A DNA stretch of 64,000 nucleotides, taken from assembly GCF_000337455.1 (NCBI RefSeq), contig NZ_AOIU01000044.1:1-64000 (forward strand). The letters run 5' to 3'. The notes beneath the pieces are model-generated. The model made no database searches. It had not been told where the DNA came from and was given only the letters and a program-made list of their open reading frames with translations. Source of the DNA: Halosimplex carlsbadense 2-9-1. GTDB taxonomy: Archaea; Halobacteriota; Halobacteria; Halobacteriales; Haloarculaceae. A program made the translations under genes and the position numbers. Shown piece after piece: positions 45,973 to 55,862 of the stretch. Each line of letters begins with the position of its first letter. Position 1 is the first letter of the stretch.

Positions 45973-46093
45973 AATTGGTTTACTGGGTCCGAGAACCGAT
46001 GCAAGCAAAGTTCACTCTTCAAGAGAGTAGAGGGAGGTGAAAGAACATCGCCGTGTAGAAAGCCCGTAGGCTTGGGGCCTGAAGAGCATCACA

Positions 46094-46579
46094 CTATTCG
46101 GAATCAGAGTTCAACATTTCGTTGTCGAAATTTTCACGAATCTGGGTGAGTATCGACGGTCCCGTTCCATCCGGGTCATCTTCAAACTCGTCAATGTAGT
46201 TCACAATCGCGTCGGTCGGGTCTCCGGAAATATCACCGAATTCAGACTGTGCGATTGCGACTCCACCAGTCGCATATTGGCTGATAATCTTGGCCTGGAG
46301 TTCGGTCTTGACAAGGGCATCTGGGTCATTGGTATCTTGATACGCCAGACAACCGCCGATCACCTGGTAGAGATCATTTGAATAGAAACTCTCAATCCGA
46401 ATGTTACCCTGCCCGACGCCATCCTTGCTTCCCCGGAAGTTTTGCCGTTCCACGCTATCATTGGCGTAGCCCAGAACAGCCATGAACATAACCGCATCGT
46501 AGAGGTTCTCGAAGATTTCGTATTCCTCAACCCATTCGTCATAAATATCTGTTTTTTTAAATGAAACGCTCATCGACAT
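46094..46579 (-). CDS. Small Dnd-system-associated-type protein
   Basis: 161 residues; two ATGs at 46579 and 46573. NLYDAVMFMAVLGYANDSVE followed by an all-alpha region resembles the small Dnd-associated proteins that share a DVFMLAAALG-like helix. Its start is 2 bp after the DndD-like stop, so it is the last gene of that operon. Function unknown. Confidence 0.55.
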   Translation of the reverse strand: MSMSVSFKKTDIYDEWVEEYEIFENLYDAVMFMAVLGYANDSVERQNFRGSKDGVGQGNIRIESFYSNDLYQVIGGCLAYQDTNDPDALVKTELQAKIISQYATGGVAIAQSEFGDISGDPTDAIVNYIDEFEDDPDGTGPSILTQIRENFDNEMLNSDSE

Positions 46580-46581
46580 TG

Positions 46582-48615
46582 TTATTCACCCGCCATTGCT
46601 GCCTGTTCCGACCGAATGTGTGTCAGCGGCCGCCCGTTTTCATCACCCTCCTGTTGGTAGTCAAGCCAGTACTGTTGTTCAATACGGTCTGACATGCGCT
46701 CCGCGACAGGGCCCTCCCATTGTGAGTCGGTTGCTAAGACGATTACCTGTGAGCCAAGTTCCGGAATGACACGACTGACCTCTTCTCGGTGTTCGTTGTC
46801 AAGTGCGCCGAATGGTGAATCCATCACGAGCGGGTAGATTCCACCAGTGAAATAGTCATATTCGGAATCATTTTCGTACCGGTCTTGAGCAATTTTGACC
46901 AGACTCCCGATGAATGCGAGACTTGCAATCTGACGCTCGCCAGTTGAGATATCTGTTGTGACTCGGTTTCCATCCTGATCCTCTCGGTAGATCTCTAACG
47001 AGAAACTCTCATTTATGCCAGCACTGTAGTTTTTCGACGCGATCTGATCGAAGGTTGTACGGACACGTTCATCCGACCAATTGCGGACTCTATCCTTCAG
47101 TTCGTCAAATGAGTCCTGGAGGTCGTGTTGGACGCGCTCCGCTGCGTACTGACGCCGCCGGGCGAGGCGTGCTTCTTCTTCCTTGTCCCGATGTTGTTGG
47201 ATCTCTTCTTCAATTTCATCAAGCGATGTCTGCTTTTGCTCAATTTTTTCGGAGAGCTGCCCGATTTCTTTATTTAGGTTCTCCTTCTCAGCGAGTTTAT
47301 CCGCGCGCTCACTTTCAAGCTCTTGAATCGACAGGCCATCGCCAGCTTCCGTCTCCATCTCCTGAAGTTCGCTCGAAATGTCGTCGTTCCGCTCCTCGAG
47401 ATTGCTAATTTCATCTCGCTTTTCTTTGCGGTTCGCGATGCATTCAGCTGTTTCCGTCGAGAACTCCTCTTTCCGCTCGGAAAACTGCTCCAGTCCACCA
47501 ACAAGTCGAAGGGCAGCTTGGTCGACCCCGTCGGTCGAGACATCCCCCTTCATCGATGCGACCTGTCCATACGGTTCCGTTCCGTGGTCCAGAGGCCGAC
47601 CACAGATACACTCGTGAGCTTCGAGGAGCGTATTAAGATATTCATTGCTCAGTCGTGACGGAAGATCACCTTGCTCTCGGAGCCTATTAATATCCTCTGC
47701 TGTATCGGTAATCAGGGGCATTCCAACGGTGATGAAGCCGTTCCTGTTGATCTGAGCACGGAGGTCGTCCTCGATATCAGCAACTTCTTGCTCGAGATCG
47801 TCAATTGAATCCAGGTTTTTTTGGCGCTGCTGTTGGAGCGCTTTGGTATCCTCTAAGTTCTCCAATTGCTGGTTGCAATACTGAATTCGTTCCTGAACCT
47901 GTTTCTTTGCGCGCTGCTTGTCGGTTCGCTGTGTCTTCAACTCTTCAATTGATTGTTCGAACTCCTTCTTGTCCTCAATGAGCGTGGCGAGTTCATCGCT
48001 CCCGGTTTCCGCTGCTTCATCTTCGAATCGTCCAGCGACTGTCTCTAGATGCCTTGTTGCCCGTTCCAAGATAGTAAGCCCCATTATATTTTGAATCGCT
48101 TCCTGAACGTGCTCTCGGTTTTCAAATTGCGAAAGTTCGTCAATGTCCTCACCGTCAAAAAAGAAGAGGTCGCTAAGTCGTTCCGGGATCACTTTTTCTA
48201 ATGTATTCTTTGGATTGCCGGGTTCTCGCGTCTCTCCATCGTTTCTGATCGCGACAGTCAGGTCATCATCAATGATCTCGCCGTCGTAATCTCCCTGAGT
48301 GCGCTTCCGAAAGGCAGCAGTCCGCTTTGCAGTGTATTCAGCCCCCTCATGACTGAATTCCAGTTCGACTGCGACCGTAACGCTCTCACCCACGTCAGCT
48401 GCAGCCATTGCTCCCTCTGTCGCGAGTCGATCTGGGCGATCCTTGAACTCAATGCGGTCATATAGAAGCCATTTGAACGCGTTGAGGATCGTCGTCTTTC
48501 CAGCACCGTTTTGACCGTGAATGACGGTCACGTTCTCGTCGTCACCACTGGCAAACTCAATAGTGCCTTCACGAAACTGCCTGAAATTGGTAAATGTTAA
48601 CGAACGAAGTATCAT
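46582..48615 (-). CDS. DndD-like SMC/Rad50-family ATPase
   Basis: 677 residues. Walker A GQNGAGKT at 34-41 follows a RecF/Rad50-style N-terminus (LRSLTFTNFRQFREGTIEF). LFFFDGEDIDELSQFENRE is characteristic of DndD-type ATPases. A long coiled coil is broken by a central CICGRPL knuckle. The C-terminus has TDISTGERQIASLAF (signature) and LVMDSPFGALDNEHREEVSR (Walker B). In Dnd systems DndD aids phosphorothioate modification, but here it follows a helicase and not DndC. The start overlaps the previous stop by one base (TAATG). It could also be a stand-alone defence SMC. Confidence 0.75.
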   Translation of the reverse strand: MILRSLTFTNFRQFREGTIEFASGDDENVTVIHGQNGAGKTTILNAFKWLLYDRIEFKDRPDRLATEGAMAAADVGESVTVAVELEFSHEGAEYTAKRTAAFRKRTQGDYDGEIIDDDLTVAIRNDGETREPGNPKNTLEKVIPERLSDLFFFDGEDIDELSQFENREHVQEAIQNIMGLTILERATRHLETVAGRFEDEAAETGSDELATLIEDKKEFEQSIEELKTQRTDKQRAKKQVQERIQYCNQQLENLEDTKALQQQRQKNLDSIDDLEQEVADIEDDLRAQINRNGFITVGMPLITDTAEDINRLREQGDLPSRLSNEYLNTLLEAHECICGRPLDHGTEPYGQVASMKGDVSTDGVDQAALRLVGGLEQFSERKEEFSTETAECIANRKEKRDEISNLEERNDDISSELQEMETEAGDGLSIQELESERADKLAEKENLNKEIGQLSEKIEQKQTSLDEIEEEIQQHRDKEEEARLARRRQYAAERVQHDLQDSFDELKDRVRNWSDERVRTTFDQIASKNYSAGINESFSLEIYREDQDGNRVTTDISTGERQIASLAFIGSLVKIAQDRYENDSEYDYFTGGIYPLVMDSPFGALDNEHREEVSRVIPELGSQVIVLATDSQWEGPVAERMSDRIEQQYWLDYQQEGDENGRPLTHIRSEQAAMAGE

Positions 48616-48773
48616 TATGAGATTTCTTCACGGATGATTGCTTCGATATCATCGTTGATGTTTCGGGGTAGCTTGAGATTGAGTTTGTCCTGTTCAGCTT
48701 TCAAAACACGCGCCCGGATCCGGTTCCGTTTTCCATCAGATATCTGTAAATCCTTAGTCGCGTCGTCAGTCAT
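48615..48773 (-). CDS. Small basic-acidic protein (52 aa) coupled to the SMC gene
   Basis: The ATG at 48773 gives MTDDATKDLQISDGKRNRIR and then LKLPRNINDDIEAIIREEI. It overlaps the SMC start by one base. It occupies the position of small DndE-like proteins, but I see no DndE signature. It could be a short DNA-binding accessory. The frame is open further upstream, but the internal ATG fits the composition. Confidence 0.5.
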   Translation of the reverse strand: MTDDATKDLQISDGKRNRIRARVLKAEQDKLNLKLPRNINDDIEAIIREEIS

Positions 48774-48933
48774 CGTCTTGCACCAGACAATTTGACTATT
48801 TAAAGTTACCTCACGCACTTCAAGCAGCAATAATCCTAATCTTGCGGTCACTGGAGTACTACCATGGCCCCTGGAACTACATCTATGCTGATGATTTGGA
48901 TATTGTGCCCGAAAACACCTGATTTGATGAATG

Positions 48934-50352
48934 CTATATAGAAACTATATTATACTTCCGCTTCAAATTCTGGAGCGATCCCTCTGTAGTCGGGATGCCA
49001 TCTACCTCTGCGTCTGGGTGGTTTCGTGCGCCCTTGGCAAAGGTGAGCGCCCGTGTGAGTTCCTTCTCGATCAGCGACTGGTCAGATCGCTGTCTCCCCT
49101 CAGCAAGGAACTCTGGATGTGTGTCAGCATCTGGAACGGTGATGAAATCGTGGATCACTGCTACCTCCTTGCCGGGATGGTTTCGCAAGATCCGGCCCCG
49201 GCGTTGGACGTATTGTCGAGGATTGGTAGTACTCGCGAGTACGTATGCGGTGCGTGTTGCCGGCACGTCAATTCCCTCATCGAGACAGCGAATCGCGGTA
49301 AGGATCTCTGTATCTCCCTGTTCAAACTGATTGAGGATCTGTTCTCGTTCAGACCGTGACTCTTGGGCAGTAAATCGCGAAACGCTAAATTCACAATCGG
49401 TGCGGAGGGCCTCTGTTGTAGCGTCAACGTGCCGCCGGCCGCTATTAGATTCGAGCCCAGTTGAACCGTCGCTACAGTATACCAGCGTATATTGAGAGTT
49501 CGATTGGCGCTCGAGTAATTCGGTCAGTAAATCGAGTTTGTTTTCCGCCGTACCGATGAGCCGTGCTCGTTCAAAAAGGAGATGCTTCAGTTTCGGATGA
49601 TCGTCCAGATTGACGTTCAAATCCCCCTCATCCGAATTTGGCCATTGTTGCCCTATCTCCGTCGTGAGTTGCTCAAACACCTCTAACTCCTCATCAGTCA
49701 ACTCGACAATATGGGGGATATAGTAGTACTCACAGAGGGCGCCTGCCGCGATTGCCTCTTCGAGACCGTATTCGAAGACGGTGCCGCAAAAATACTCTGT
49801 TAACGCTTCTGTACCCGCATCATCATACCATCGGTCTGGTGTCGCCGAGAGCCCGAGCCGAAGGTCAGCGTCCAACAGTAGTGCTTGCTGGCGGTGTGGC
49901 GCACCAAGATGATGGACTTCGTCACCGACGAGCATAATCGGCACCTTCGCTCGTGCGAGAGTCTGGTGTGTCGCTTGCTTTGATAATGTCTGGTGAGTAG
50001 TGACTAAGACCGTCGTATCTCGAGCAGTTCGATTCAGTTCTAGTAGTTCTCGTTCGAGCCGCGGTTGCCACTTCTGGCGGGAATCATATCCGTAGACTGG
50101 ATCGCCACCGAAGTCGCGAATCTCCTCTGCCCACTGGTCAACGAGATGCTGATATGGGACCGTAATGACGAGAAGAAAGCCGCTTTCGGCACTTGCTGCA
50201 ACTTGACTGGCCGCCTGCAGCGCGGTCACCGTCTTGCCAGTCCCTGTTGCCATGCGAAAGATACCAGAGCAGTCAGCCTCAAACCAAGCACGTATCGCGC
50301 GTTGCTGATACGGCCGAGGCTCAACCCAATCAGGGGCTGTCAAGGTGGTCAT
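48934..50352 (-). CDS. SF2 DEAD/DEAH-type helicase of the defence island
   Basis: 472 residues from ATG 50352 (GTG 50358 possible). Motifs in order: Q-like RPYQQRAIRAW, I MATGTGKT (about 34-41), Ia TVPYQHLVDQW, II GDEVHH, III LSATPDRW, and VI QYVQRRGRILR. The XPB/Ski2-like core is complete, with no extra nuclease. It probably remodels or translocates on DNA for the neighbouring proteins. It lies 160 bp before the small SMC-coupled gene. Confidence 0.8.
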   Translation of the reverse strand: MTTLTAPDWVEPRPYQQRAIRAWFEADCSGIFRMATGTGKTVTALQAASQVAASAESGFLLVITVPYQHLVDQWAEEIRDFGGDPVYGYDSRQKWQPRLERELLELNRTARDTTVLVTTHQTLSKQATHQTLARAKVPIMLVGDEVHHLGAPHRQQALLLDADLRLGLSATPDRWYDDAGTEALTEYFCGTVFEYGLEEAIAAGALCEYYYIPHIVELTDEELEVFEQLTTEIGQQWPNSDEGDLNVNLDDHPKLKHLLFERARLIGTAENKLDLLTELLERQSNSQYTLVYCSDGSTGLESNSGRRHVDATTEALRTDCEFSVSRFTAQESRSEREQILNQFEQGDTEILTAIRCLDEGIDVPATRTAYVLASTTNPRQYVQRRGRILRNHPGKEVAVIHDFITVPDADTHPEFLAEGRQRSDQSLIEKELTRALTFAKGARNHPDAEVDGIPTTEGSLQNLKRKYNIVSI

Positions 50353-50472
50353 ACGCACCTCAACTGCTGTGATTGGGATTGTCTTAATTCGCTCTCACAC
50401 ATGTTCATGCTTCCGAGAATCTACGCAAGAGATAACAACTATCTTCGCAGCAATTGTGTGAGCGATACCTCG

Positions 50473-50973
50473 TCATTCGTTATCGCCAGTCTCGAAGTCG
50501 CTCTGCAATGTTTCCAAGATGCCTTCAGCGGAGTCATCGTCACCATCATCAGGTGTTTGCTGAAGGCCTGGCTCACTTGCGCTGCCGGAAGAGAGGTGAT
50601 GAGTCTGTCTGAGTTCTTCACAGACATCTTCCCATCCTCCGAGGTAGTGATCGATCGTATTAGCAGATACAGCTCCAACATTTCTCATATCGGCGCGCGA
50701 TGGTTGTTCACCGATGGATCTCCACACCCGCACGACTTCGTCTCGAAGTTGTGAGTTGCGGTCAATCTCCGTGGCCTCGAACGCTGAGCGTAAATCTCCA
50801 AACGCATCGGAATATTGTCTGATTGTGAATTCACTGAACTTTCTAATCTCTGTTGCAGTAACTAATCCGTCAAGTTCGGTATCAAGTCGCTCAAGTTCTT
50901 GAACAAGATCCGGCATCGATGGCTCACCACTGCTTGTGTTAGACTTGTCCTGTTCTGGTGATTCTGTGGTCAT
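50473..50973 (-). CDS. Protein with homing-endonuclease-associated HNH-type repeats
   Basis: 166 residues. Two short repeats, TEIRKFSEFTIRQYSDAFGD and PSRADMRNVGAVSANTIDHY (each ending in W/F and an acidic tail), match the DNA-binding repeat seen next to haloarchaeal homing endonucleases and HNH enzymes. The ends are acidic and probably disordered. It may give DNA specificity to the island. No catalytic motif. Confidence 0.6.
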   Translation of the reverse strand: MTTESPEQDKSNTSSGEPSMPDLVQELERLDTELDGLVTATEIRKFSEFTIRQYSDAFGDLRSAFEATEIDRNSQLRDEVVRVWRSIGEQPSRADMRNVGAVSANTIDHYLGGWEDVCEELRQTHHLSSGSASEPGLQQTPDDGDDDSAEGILETLQSDFETGDNE

Positions 50974-51158
50974 TTCAGACCTCGTTTAGGGTAGAAGAAA
51001 GATTTCATTTAAGTATGGAGATCGTAGGGGTTCGTGTCAGAGATGCCCTGTTTATCTGTATATCATACATGCAAATCACTTGGTGTGCGTGTATCATCTT
51101 CTCAGACATTCAAAATACTATCGCCGGTTGTACACCTAAATACGCTGCTCGCCTTGTA

Positions 51159-54100
51159 TCATTCCGAGATGCGTCCGATCAGATCGCGCAGATAGTCGGT
51201 ATCGACATATATTCCCTGCAAACGGGTAAGTGAATCCGCTTCTTTGAAGAGCATGTCTCCATTTCCACCGAGCCCCTCAGCACCAGATTCATCCAAAATA
51301 ACCTGGGAGTCAGACGCGGAAGGAAGTCTGAAGGCGACACGCATGTCGAGATTTGCTCGAAGGTCTGTATCGATGATCTTCGCACTCGGCCGCTGCGTCG
51401 AAATCACAAGATGAATCCCGACACTTCGTGCTTTCTGAGCGATACGACGTACGTTCGTCTCAAACTCGTCACTTAGGTCGCCCAGGCCATCTATGAGGTC
51501 TGCATACTCGTCAATGACCACAACTAACGGCCGAAGTGGCTCGTCTGACCGCTCATTGTGTTCTTGGATGTCGATGCTACCACTCTCCCCAAGGACCTGC
51601 GTCCGGCGAGGAATCTCTTCGCTGGTGATCCACTCGAAGAGTTCCGCAGCATCCTCATCCTCCGTGATGACCTGGTCATGTTCCAGATTGGGGAGTTGAT
51701 TGAAGAACATAAAGTTGGTCAGTTTCGGGTCTACAATCGCCAGACGGAGTTCCTCGGGTTCGAATCGCTTGAGGAAGCAGGTTAGCAATGAATAGAGGAA
51801 GACGGTCTTCCCGCTGCCGGTGGTACCTCCGACAAGCATGTGGGGCGCTTCGTCGAGTGTCGCTTGATGCGTGTCTCCAGCTGGCCCAATACCCGCTATG
51901 AATGGCAGTTCGCTGAGCGTCAGGTCTTCACGTGCAGGGAGTTCGTCGAGATAGTCATCAATATGGACGATCTCCGTTTCATCCCGTGGGACGTCTACAG
52001 CAACATACTGGGTCCCAGGAAGCCGATGCACGTATGGCTCGCGTTCGAGTGCCATCTCGCGAGCGATGTCCTGCGATCGGCTTTCAAGGGGCCCCTGCTT
52101 TTGGCCACTGGCGAGTTCGATCTTATATCGGATAATATTCGGTCCTACTTCGACTTCGTCGGAATCGATACCATCGATATCGATCCCGAAGTCGTGGAGG
52201 GCCCGCTTTAGCGATTCAACTTGGTCGGCATAGTCTTCCGGATCACCGAACGACCCATCCACAGACGAAGAAGACTCAGTTACGTCGTCGTCTTCATTGC
52301 TATCTATCTCGGTCTCATCGGATTCCTCAGTCTCCTCGTCATCGCTCTTTTCTGGTTCCGTCACGGCATCGTCTTCGGCTTCGTCTTTGCTCGTCGATTC
52401 ATCGGCTGTGTCTACCTCTGAGTCTGTCTCTTCGTCCTCGGGATTAGTTTCTGTAGGGATTTCGTCGGCCCCATTTACGATGAGCCGGACAACCGTGCTC
52501 AGAGGCAACCGAGTAACGGTGAGACTCTGCATATCCTCTGTTACACAGTTGACCGTCGACTCACTCGAAGATTGGTTATTGATTTCGACGGAGACGATCC
52601 GTGAGGCAATGTTCATCTGCTCTTCCCCACGGAACACGTTGTTCACACGTTCCACCCAGTCATTCTTATTGCCGGCGACATCCTGACCGATGAGTTCGTA
52701 ATAGAGTTGCTCACGTAACGCTTCGCGACGTGGTGGCGTCGTCACGTTATCATCGCCTTCGAACAATCGGCGGATCGTACGTGTTGTCTCTGCAATTTGA
52801 TCAGCTGCATCGCCGGTGACCTCGGGTGTGTCCCCCGAGTTAGAGACTTCAAAAGCCTGATTAGGCTCATCGAGAGATTTGACCTCTACGATCTCCATCT
52901 CCAGACCACCTTGGTCGTCCGGCTGGAGGACGATGAAGTCGGCCCGACGGTTGGAATCTCCGAAGTTCAGCCAACGTCGCGTCCGTGGGTCGTCGATTGA
53001 GAAGACTAATTTTGGGTTCTCGTATGTTTCTTCAAGCCACTGGACTGCAATAATCGCGCCAAGGAGTCCTTTCGAGTTCCGGGAGTGTTGCCCACCAATG
53101 GTCTCCTCAGTAATTAGTCGCAACAGGCCACTGCGCTCTGTTTCCGCGATTCGGGTTGCGATCTTCTGAACATCTGCTGTATCGGGTGCGATCGGATACT
53201 CGTTGAGAATTCGTTGCAGTGCCCGAGTGAACAGGTCGATATCCCCTGAATATATCGCGTAATCACGGTCTCCACGTCGTTCTTTGGAAATGAGATTCTC
53301 TTCCCAGAAGGGATCGGAGTTCATCGATGGCGCGGACACACACGTCCAAATCGCTCCCTTGGTTAACTTATCGACTGTCGACTTATCGATGTTCAAGTCA
53401 TGAACGCCAGCATTGTGGAGTTTCTGACGTTGATTTTTGAGTTGGTTTACGAGGTCCTGATACTCTGAGAAGAGGCGGCCCTCCGTTGACGCGCTGATAT
53501 TGATTTCATCCTCAAAGGCGTCGTATTCGTACTCTTTGGGGACATAGAGCGGATTAATCGAGGTATTCATATCACGCTCAAACTCTTCGATGTAGAACGA
53601 AGATTGGTCGTTCAGTACGATGAAGTGTTTCTGCCGCTCGTTGAGGTACTCGACTAACTCATCGTAGTTCTGGCAATCATGCGTGAGGATATTGAAGGCC
53701 TCAGCATCGCCTTCTGGCCCGAAGAGGTTGATAATCTCTTCTTCCTCAGCAGCTGTGCTACCTTCGAGAATCTGTTTTTGCTCGCTGTTGACGTAGATGT
53801 ATTCGACTGTTGCTCCGGCTATCTGACTACTTTCAGCTGCTGAGACGATCGCATCGAGTAGTTGATGAGGCTGGATTGGATTGACGACAGCAACTTTCAG
53901 ATGCCGCTCAGACGGCGGATATGCGGACGTGAACTTGTCGATCAGGTAGTCCCACAGATAGCTGTTGTCCCCCGGTTCAGCACGATCAGCTTCAGTGTAG
54001 ACCGGTAAGTTACCGACCTCGCCTGACTGAATCAAATAATGCTCCTGTTGGAAGAGTCGGCCGCCACCTATAGTGAGATTTGTCAGGACGTGTGGCTGCT

Positions 54101-55862
54101 CTTCGATTGTCTCTTTCAGGAACTGTTGGTCCTCATCTGATAGGGACGATCTATGGTTTGACACTTCAGATGCGAGTTGGACATACTTCCACAGATGAAG
54201 CGGATGGAGTGGAGGGAGAATGAGTTCAATTCCCTGTTCGGTTTTCAGAATCACTGTATCCAGTAGGAGGAAGTCCGAGAGAAGCCGGCGTGCCCCTTGA
54301 GCACTTGCATCCTGAAGTGCCCGGTACTTGTTGTCAATTTTGTTTTGGACAGCGCGATAACTCTCAAGATATTCTTCAGCTACGTCAAGTAACTCAGGAT
54401 CACCGAGTAGGCGGATTAGGGGACTATGAACGAGTGACGGGACGAACTCGACTAATTCGTCACGAGCTTCGACATATTCGTCAAACGACTCGACAACGGA
54501 TTCGAATTCGCTGTTTGTCTCCGCGAAATTTCGGAGTTTCTGGAAGCTCCCATCCGGGTTATTGATGGTGAAGTACTCCGTATCAAGGGTGGTGAAATCC
54601 GTCATCACCTCTTGTCGAGTTGTCCCACCGTCGATGACACCCCCATATCTGTCAGCAGTTACAAACCGGCCGATGAAATGAGAGAGATCGGAATGAATAT
54701 CGACATGCAGTTTGCTGTCGTCATCGTAATCGACTTCGATTGATTTCTCGTTTTTCTCGATGCCGTCCTCAATTTGCGCGTCAAGGCCTGAGGCAAGCTC
54801 AGAAAGTTCTTCTTCTTGATCATCAAACGCTAATTCGACGCCGACCGTAGAATCATCAGTTCGTCGGTTGTAGCTGGTCTGTCGACCACCACCGCGTCCG
54901 CCAGTAGGCGTTTCTGTCGACCCGTCGTCATCGTCATCTCCATCATCGACAGTTGCGGAGACTCGCTTTGACTTTGTGCTGAATGCATCGCGGACTCTAT
55001 CAAATTCCAGTTGTCGGAGCAACTCCTTATCCGACGTCCGACGGAACCGGCGGAGGCGATCAATGAACTCAGCTTGGTCGTCCTCTTCTGACCGTTCGAT
55101 ACTATTGATCAGACGCTTGCGGTCCCGATTTGTGATATGGATGGTTCGGCTAACCAACTCGGCGTTCTTTTGGAGCCGTCCAGCAACGTTGTCGGGATTC
55201 TCGAGAAGTTGTGAGTCTGTAAATAGTCCTAAGACACTCAGTTGCTGTCCGAGGGCATCGATAGACGCTTGACTAGATTGTTTCAGCACACTCACTGCAT
55301 ATTCGGAGACCGTCCGAATATCGAGATTAGCGTTTATATCGGATGCGAGTGCCTCCCAAACCGCTTGAGAGGGGAAGTTTCCTGCGAATTCCGAACGCTC
55401 ACTCAGGAGGCGACAAATTGTCTGCCTGACTCGGCCCAGTGGGATACTCGAGAGCCGATGAAGTGATCCGAGTTTGGGCGGGTCACCTCTGACGAACACG
55501 ACAATCCGGTCTGGCGTCGTGTCGCCATCCCAATCAAAATCAGTCTCTGTCTCATTCCGCCATTTGATCGCAGTCGATAACTCGTCAGTGATCCTGACAT
55601 TCGTACCGTCGGTGACTGGCTCAAGGGTATCGAAATCTACCTCCTCGATGCCGACGAGTGCAACCCCGATCGTGTGTGAAGAGTTGTCCGCCAGCGATTC
55701 GATCATCGTTTCCGGGATGAACTTCGGTGGTGTCTCGACCATCACACCGAGCGGTTCATCCCTGATCGTCTCGGCTATGTGAACGCCCATTGCCTCCCCA
55801 ACGAGGAGAGTACTTGCTTCAGCCCGGTCCAAGTCTGCCGATGGAAGGTCACTAAGTCGCAT
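51159..55862 (-). CDS. dptH: DptH-like protein with FtsK-type motor
   Basis: 1567 residues, close to the length of DptH/DndH restriction proteins. The N-terminal ~1130 residues are mostly helical with no recognised enzyme motif. A very acidic linker spans about 1130-1200. Next comes an FtsK beta-like domain (LHDFGIDIDGIDSDEVEVGP ... YVAVDVPRDE), then the RecA-like motor with Walker A GGTTGSGKT (about 1345) and Walker B LVVVIDEYADLI, and STQRPSAKIID as in FtsK/SpoIIIE. DptH acts with DptF and DptG to restrict DNA lacking phosphorothioate marks. The gene overlaps the upstream one by 11 bp. Confidence 0.75.
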   Translation of the reverse strand: MRLSDLPSADLDRAEASTLLVGEAMGVHIAETIRDEPLGVMVETPPKFIPETMIESLADNSSHTIGVALVGIEEVDFDTLEPVTDGTNVRITDELSTAIKWRNETETDFDWDGDTTPDRIVVFVRGDPPKLGSLHRLSSIPLGRVRQTICRLLSERSEFAGNFPSQAVWEALASDINANLDIRTVSEYAVSVLKQSSQASIDALGQQLSVLGLFTDSQLLENPDNVAGRLQKNAELVSRTIHITNRDRKRLINSIERSEEDDQAEFIDRLRRFRRTSDKELLRQLEFDRVRDAFSTKSKRVSATVDDGDDDDDGSTETPTGGRGGGRQTSYNRRTDDSTVGVELAFDDQEEELSELASGLDAQIEDGIEKNEKSIEVDYDDDSKLHVDIHSDLSHFIGRFVTADRYGGVIDGGTTRQEVMTDFTTLDTEYFTINNPDGSFQKLRNFAETNSEFESVVESFDEYVEARDELVEFVPSLVHSPLIRLLGDPELLDVAEEYLESYRAVQNKIDNKYRALQDASAQGARRLLSDFLLLDTVILKTEQGIELILPPLHPLHLWKYVQLASEVSNHRSSLSDEDQQFLKETIEEQPHVLTNLTIGGGRLFQQEHYLIQSGEVGNLPVYTEADRAEPGDNSYLWDYLIDKFTSAYPPSERHLKVAVVNPIQPHQLLDAIVSAAESSQIAGATVEYIYVNSEQKQILEGSTAAEEEEIINLFGPEGDAEAFNILTHDCQNYDELVEYLNERQKHFIVLNDQSSFYIEEFERDMNTSINPLYVPKEYEYDAFEDEINISASTEGRLFSEYQDLVNQLKNQRQKLHNAGVHDLNIDKSTVDKLTKGAIWTCVSAPSMNSDPFWEENLISKERRGDRDYAIYSGDIDLFTRALQRILNEYPIAPDTADVQKIATRIAETERSGLLRLITEETIGGQHSRNSKGLLGAIIAVQWLEETYENPKLVFSIDDPRTRRWLNFGDSNRRADFIVLQPDDQGGLEMEIVEVKSLDEPNQAFEVSNSGDTPEVTGDAADQIAETTRTIRRLFEGDDNVTTPPRREALREQLYYELIGQDVAGNKNDWVERVNNVFRGEEQMNIASRIVSVEINNQSSSESTVNCVTEDMQSLTVTRLPLSTVVRLIVNGADEIPTETNPEDEETDSEVDTADESTSKDEAEDDAVTEPEKSDDEETEESDETEIDSNEDDDVTESSSSVDGSFGDPEDYADQVESLKRALHDFGIDIDGIDSDEVEVGPNIIRYKIELASGQKQGPLESRSQDIAREMALEREPYVHRLPGTQYVAVDVPRDETEIVHIDDYLDELPAREDLTLSELPFIAGIGPAGDTHQATLDEAPHMLVGGTTGSGKTVFLYSLLTCFLKRFEPEELRLAIVDPKLTNFMFFNQLPNLEHDQVITEDEDAAELFEWITSEEIPRRTQVLGESGSIDIQEHNERSDEPLRPLVVVIDEYADLIDGLGDLSDEFETNVRRIAQKARSVGIHLVISTQRPSAKIIDTDLRANLDMRVAFRLPSASDSQVILDESGAEGLGGNGDMLFKEADSLTRLQGIYVDTDYLRDLIGRISE

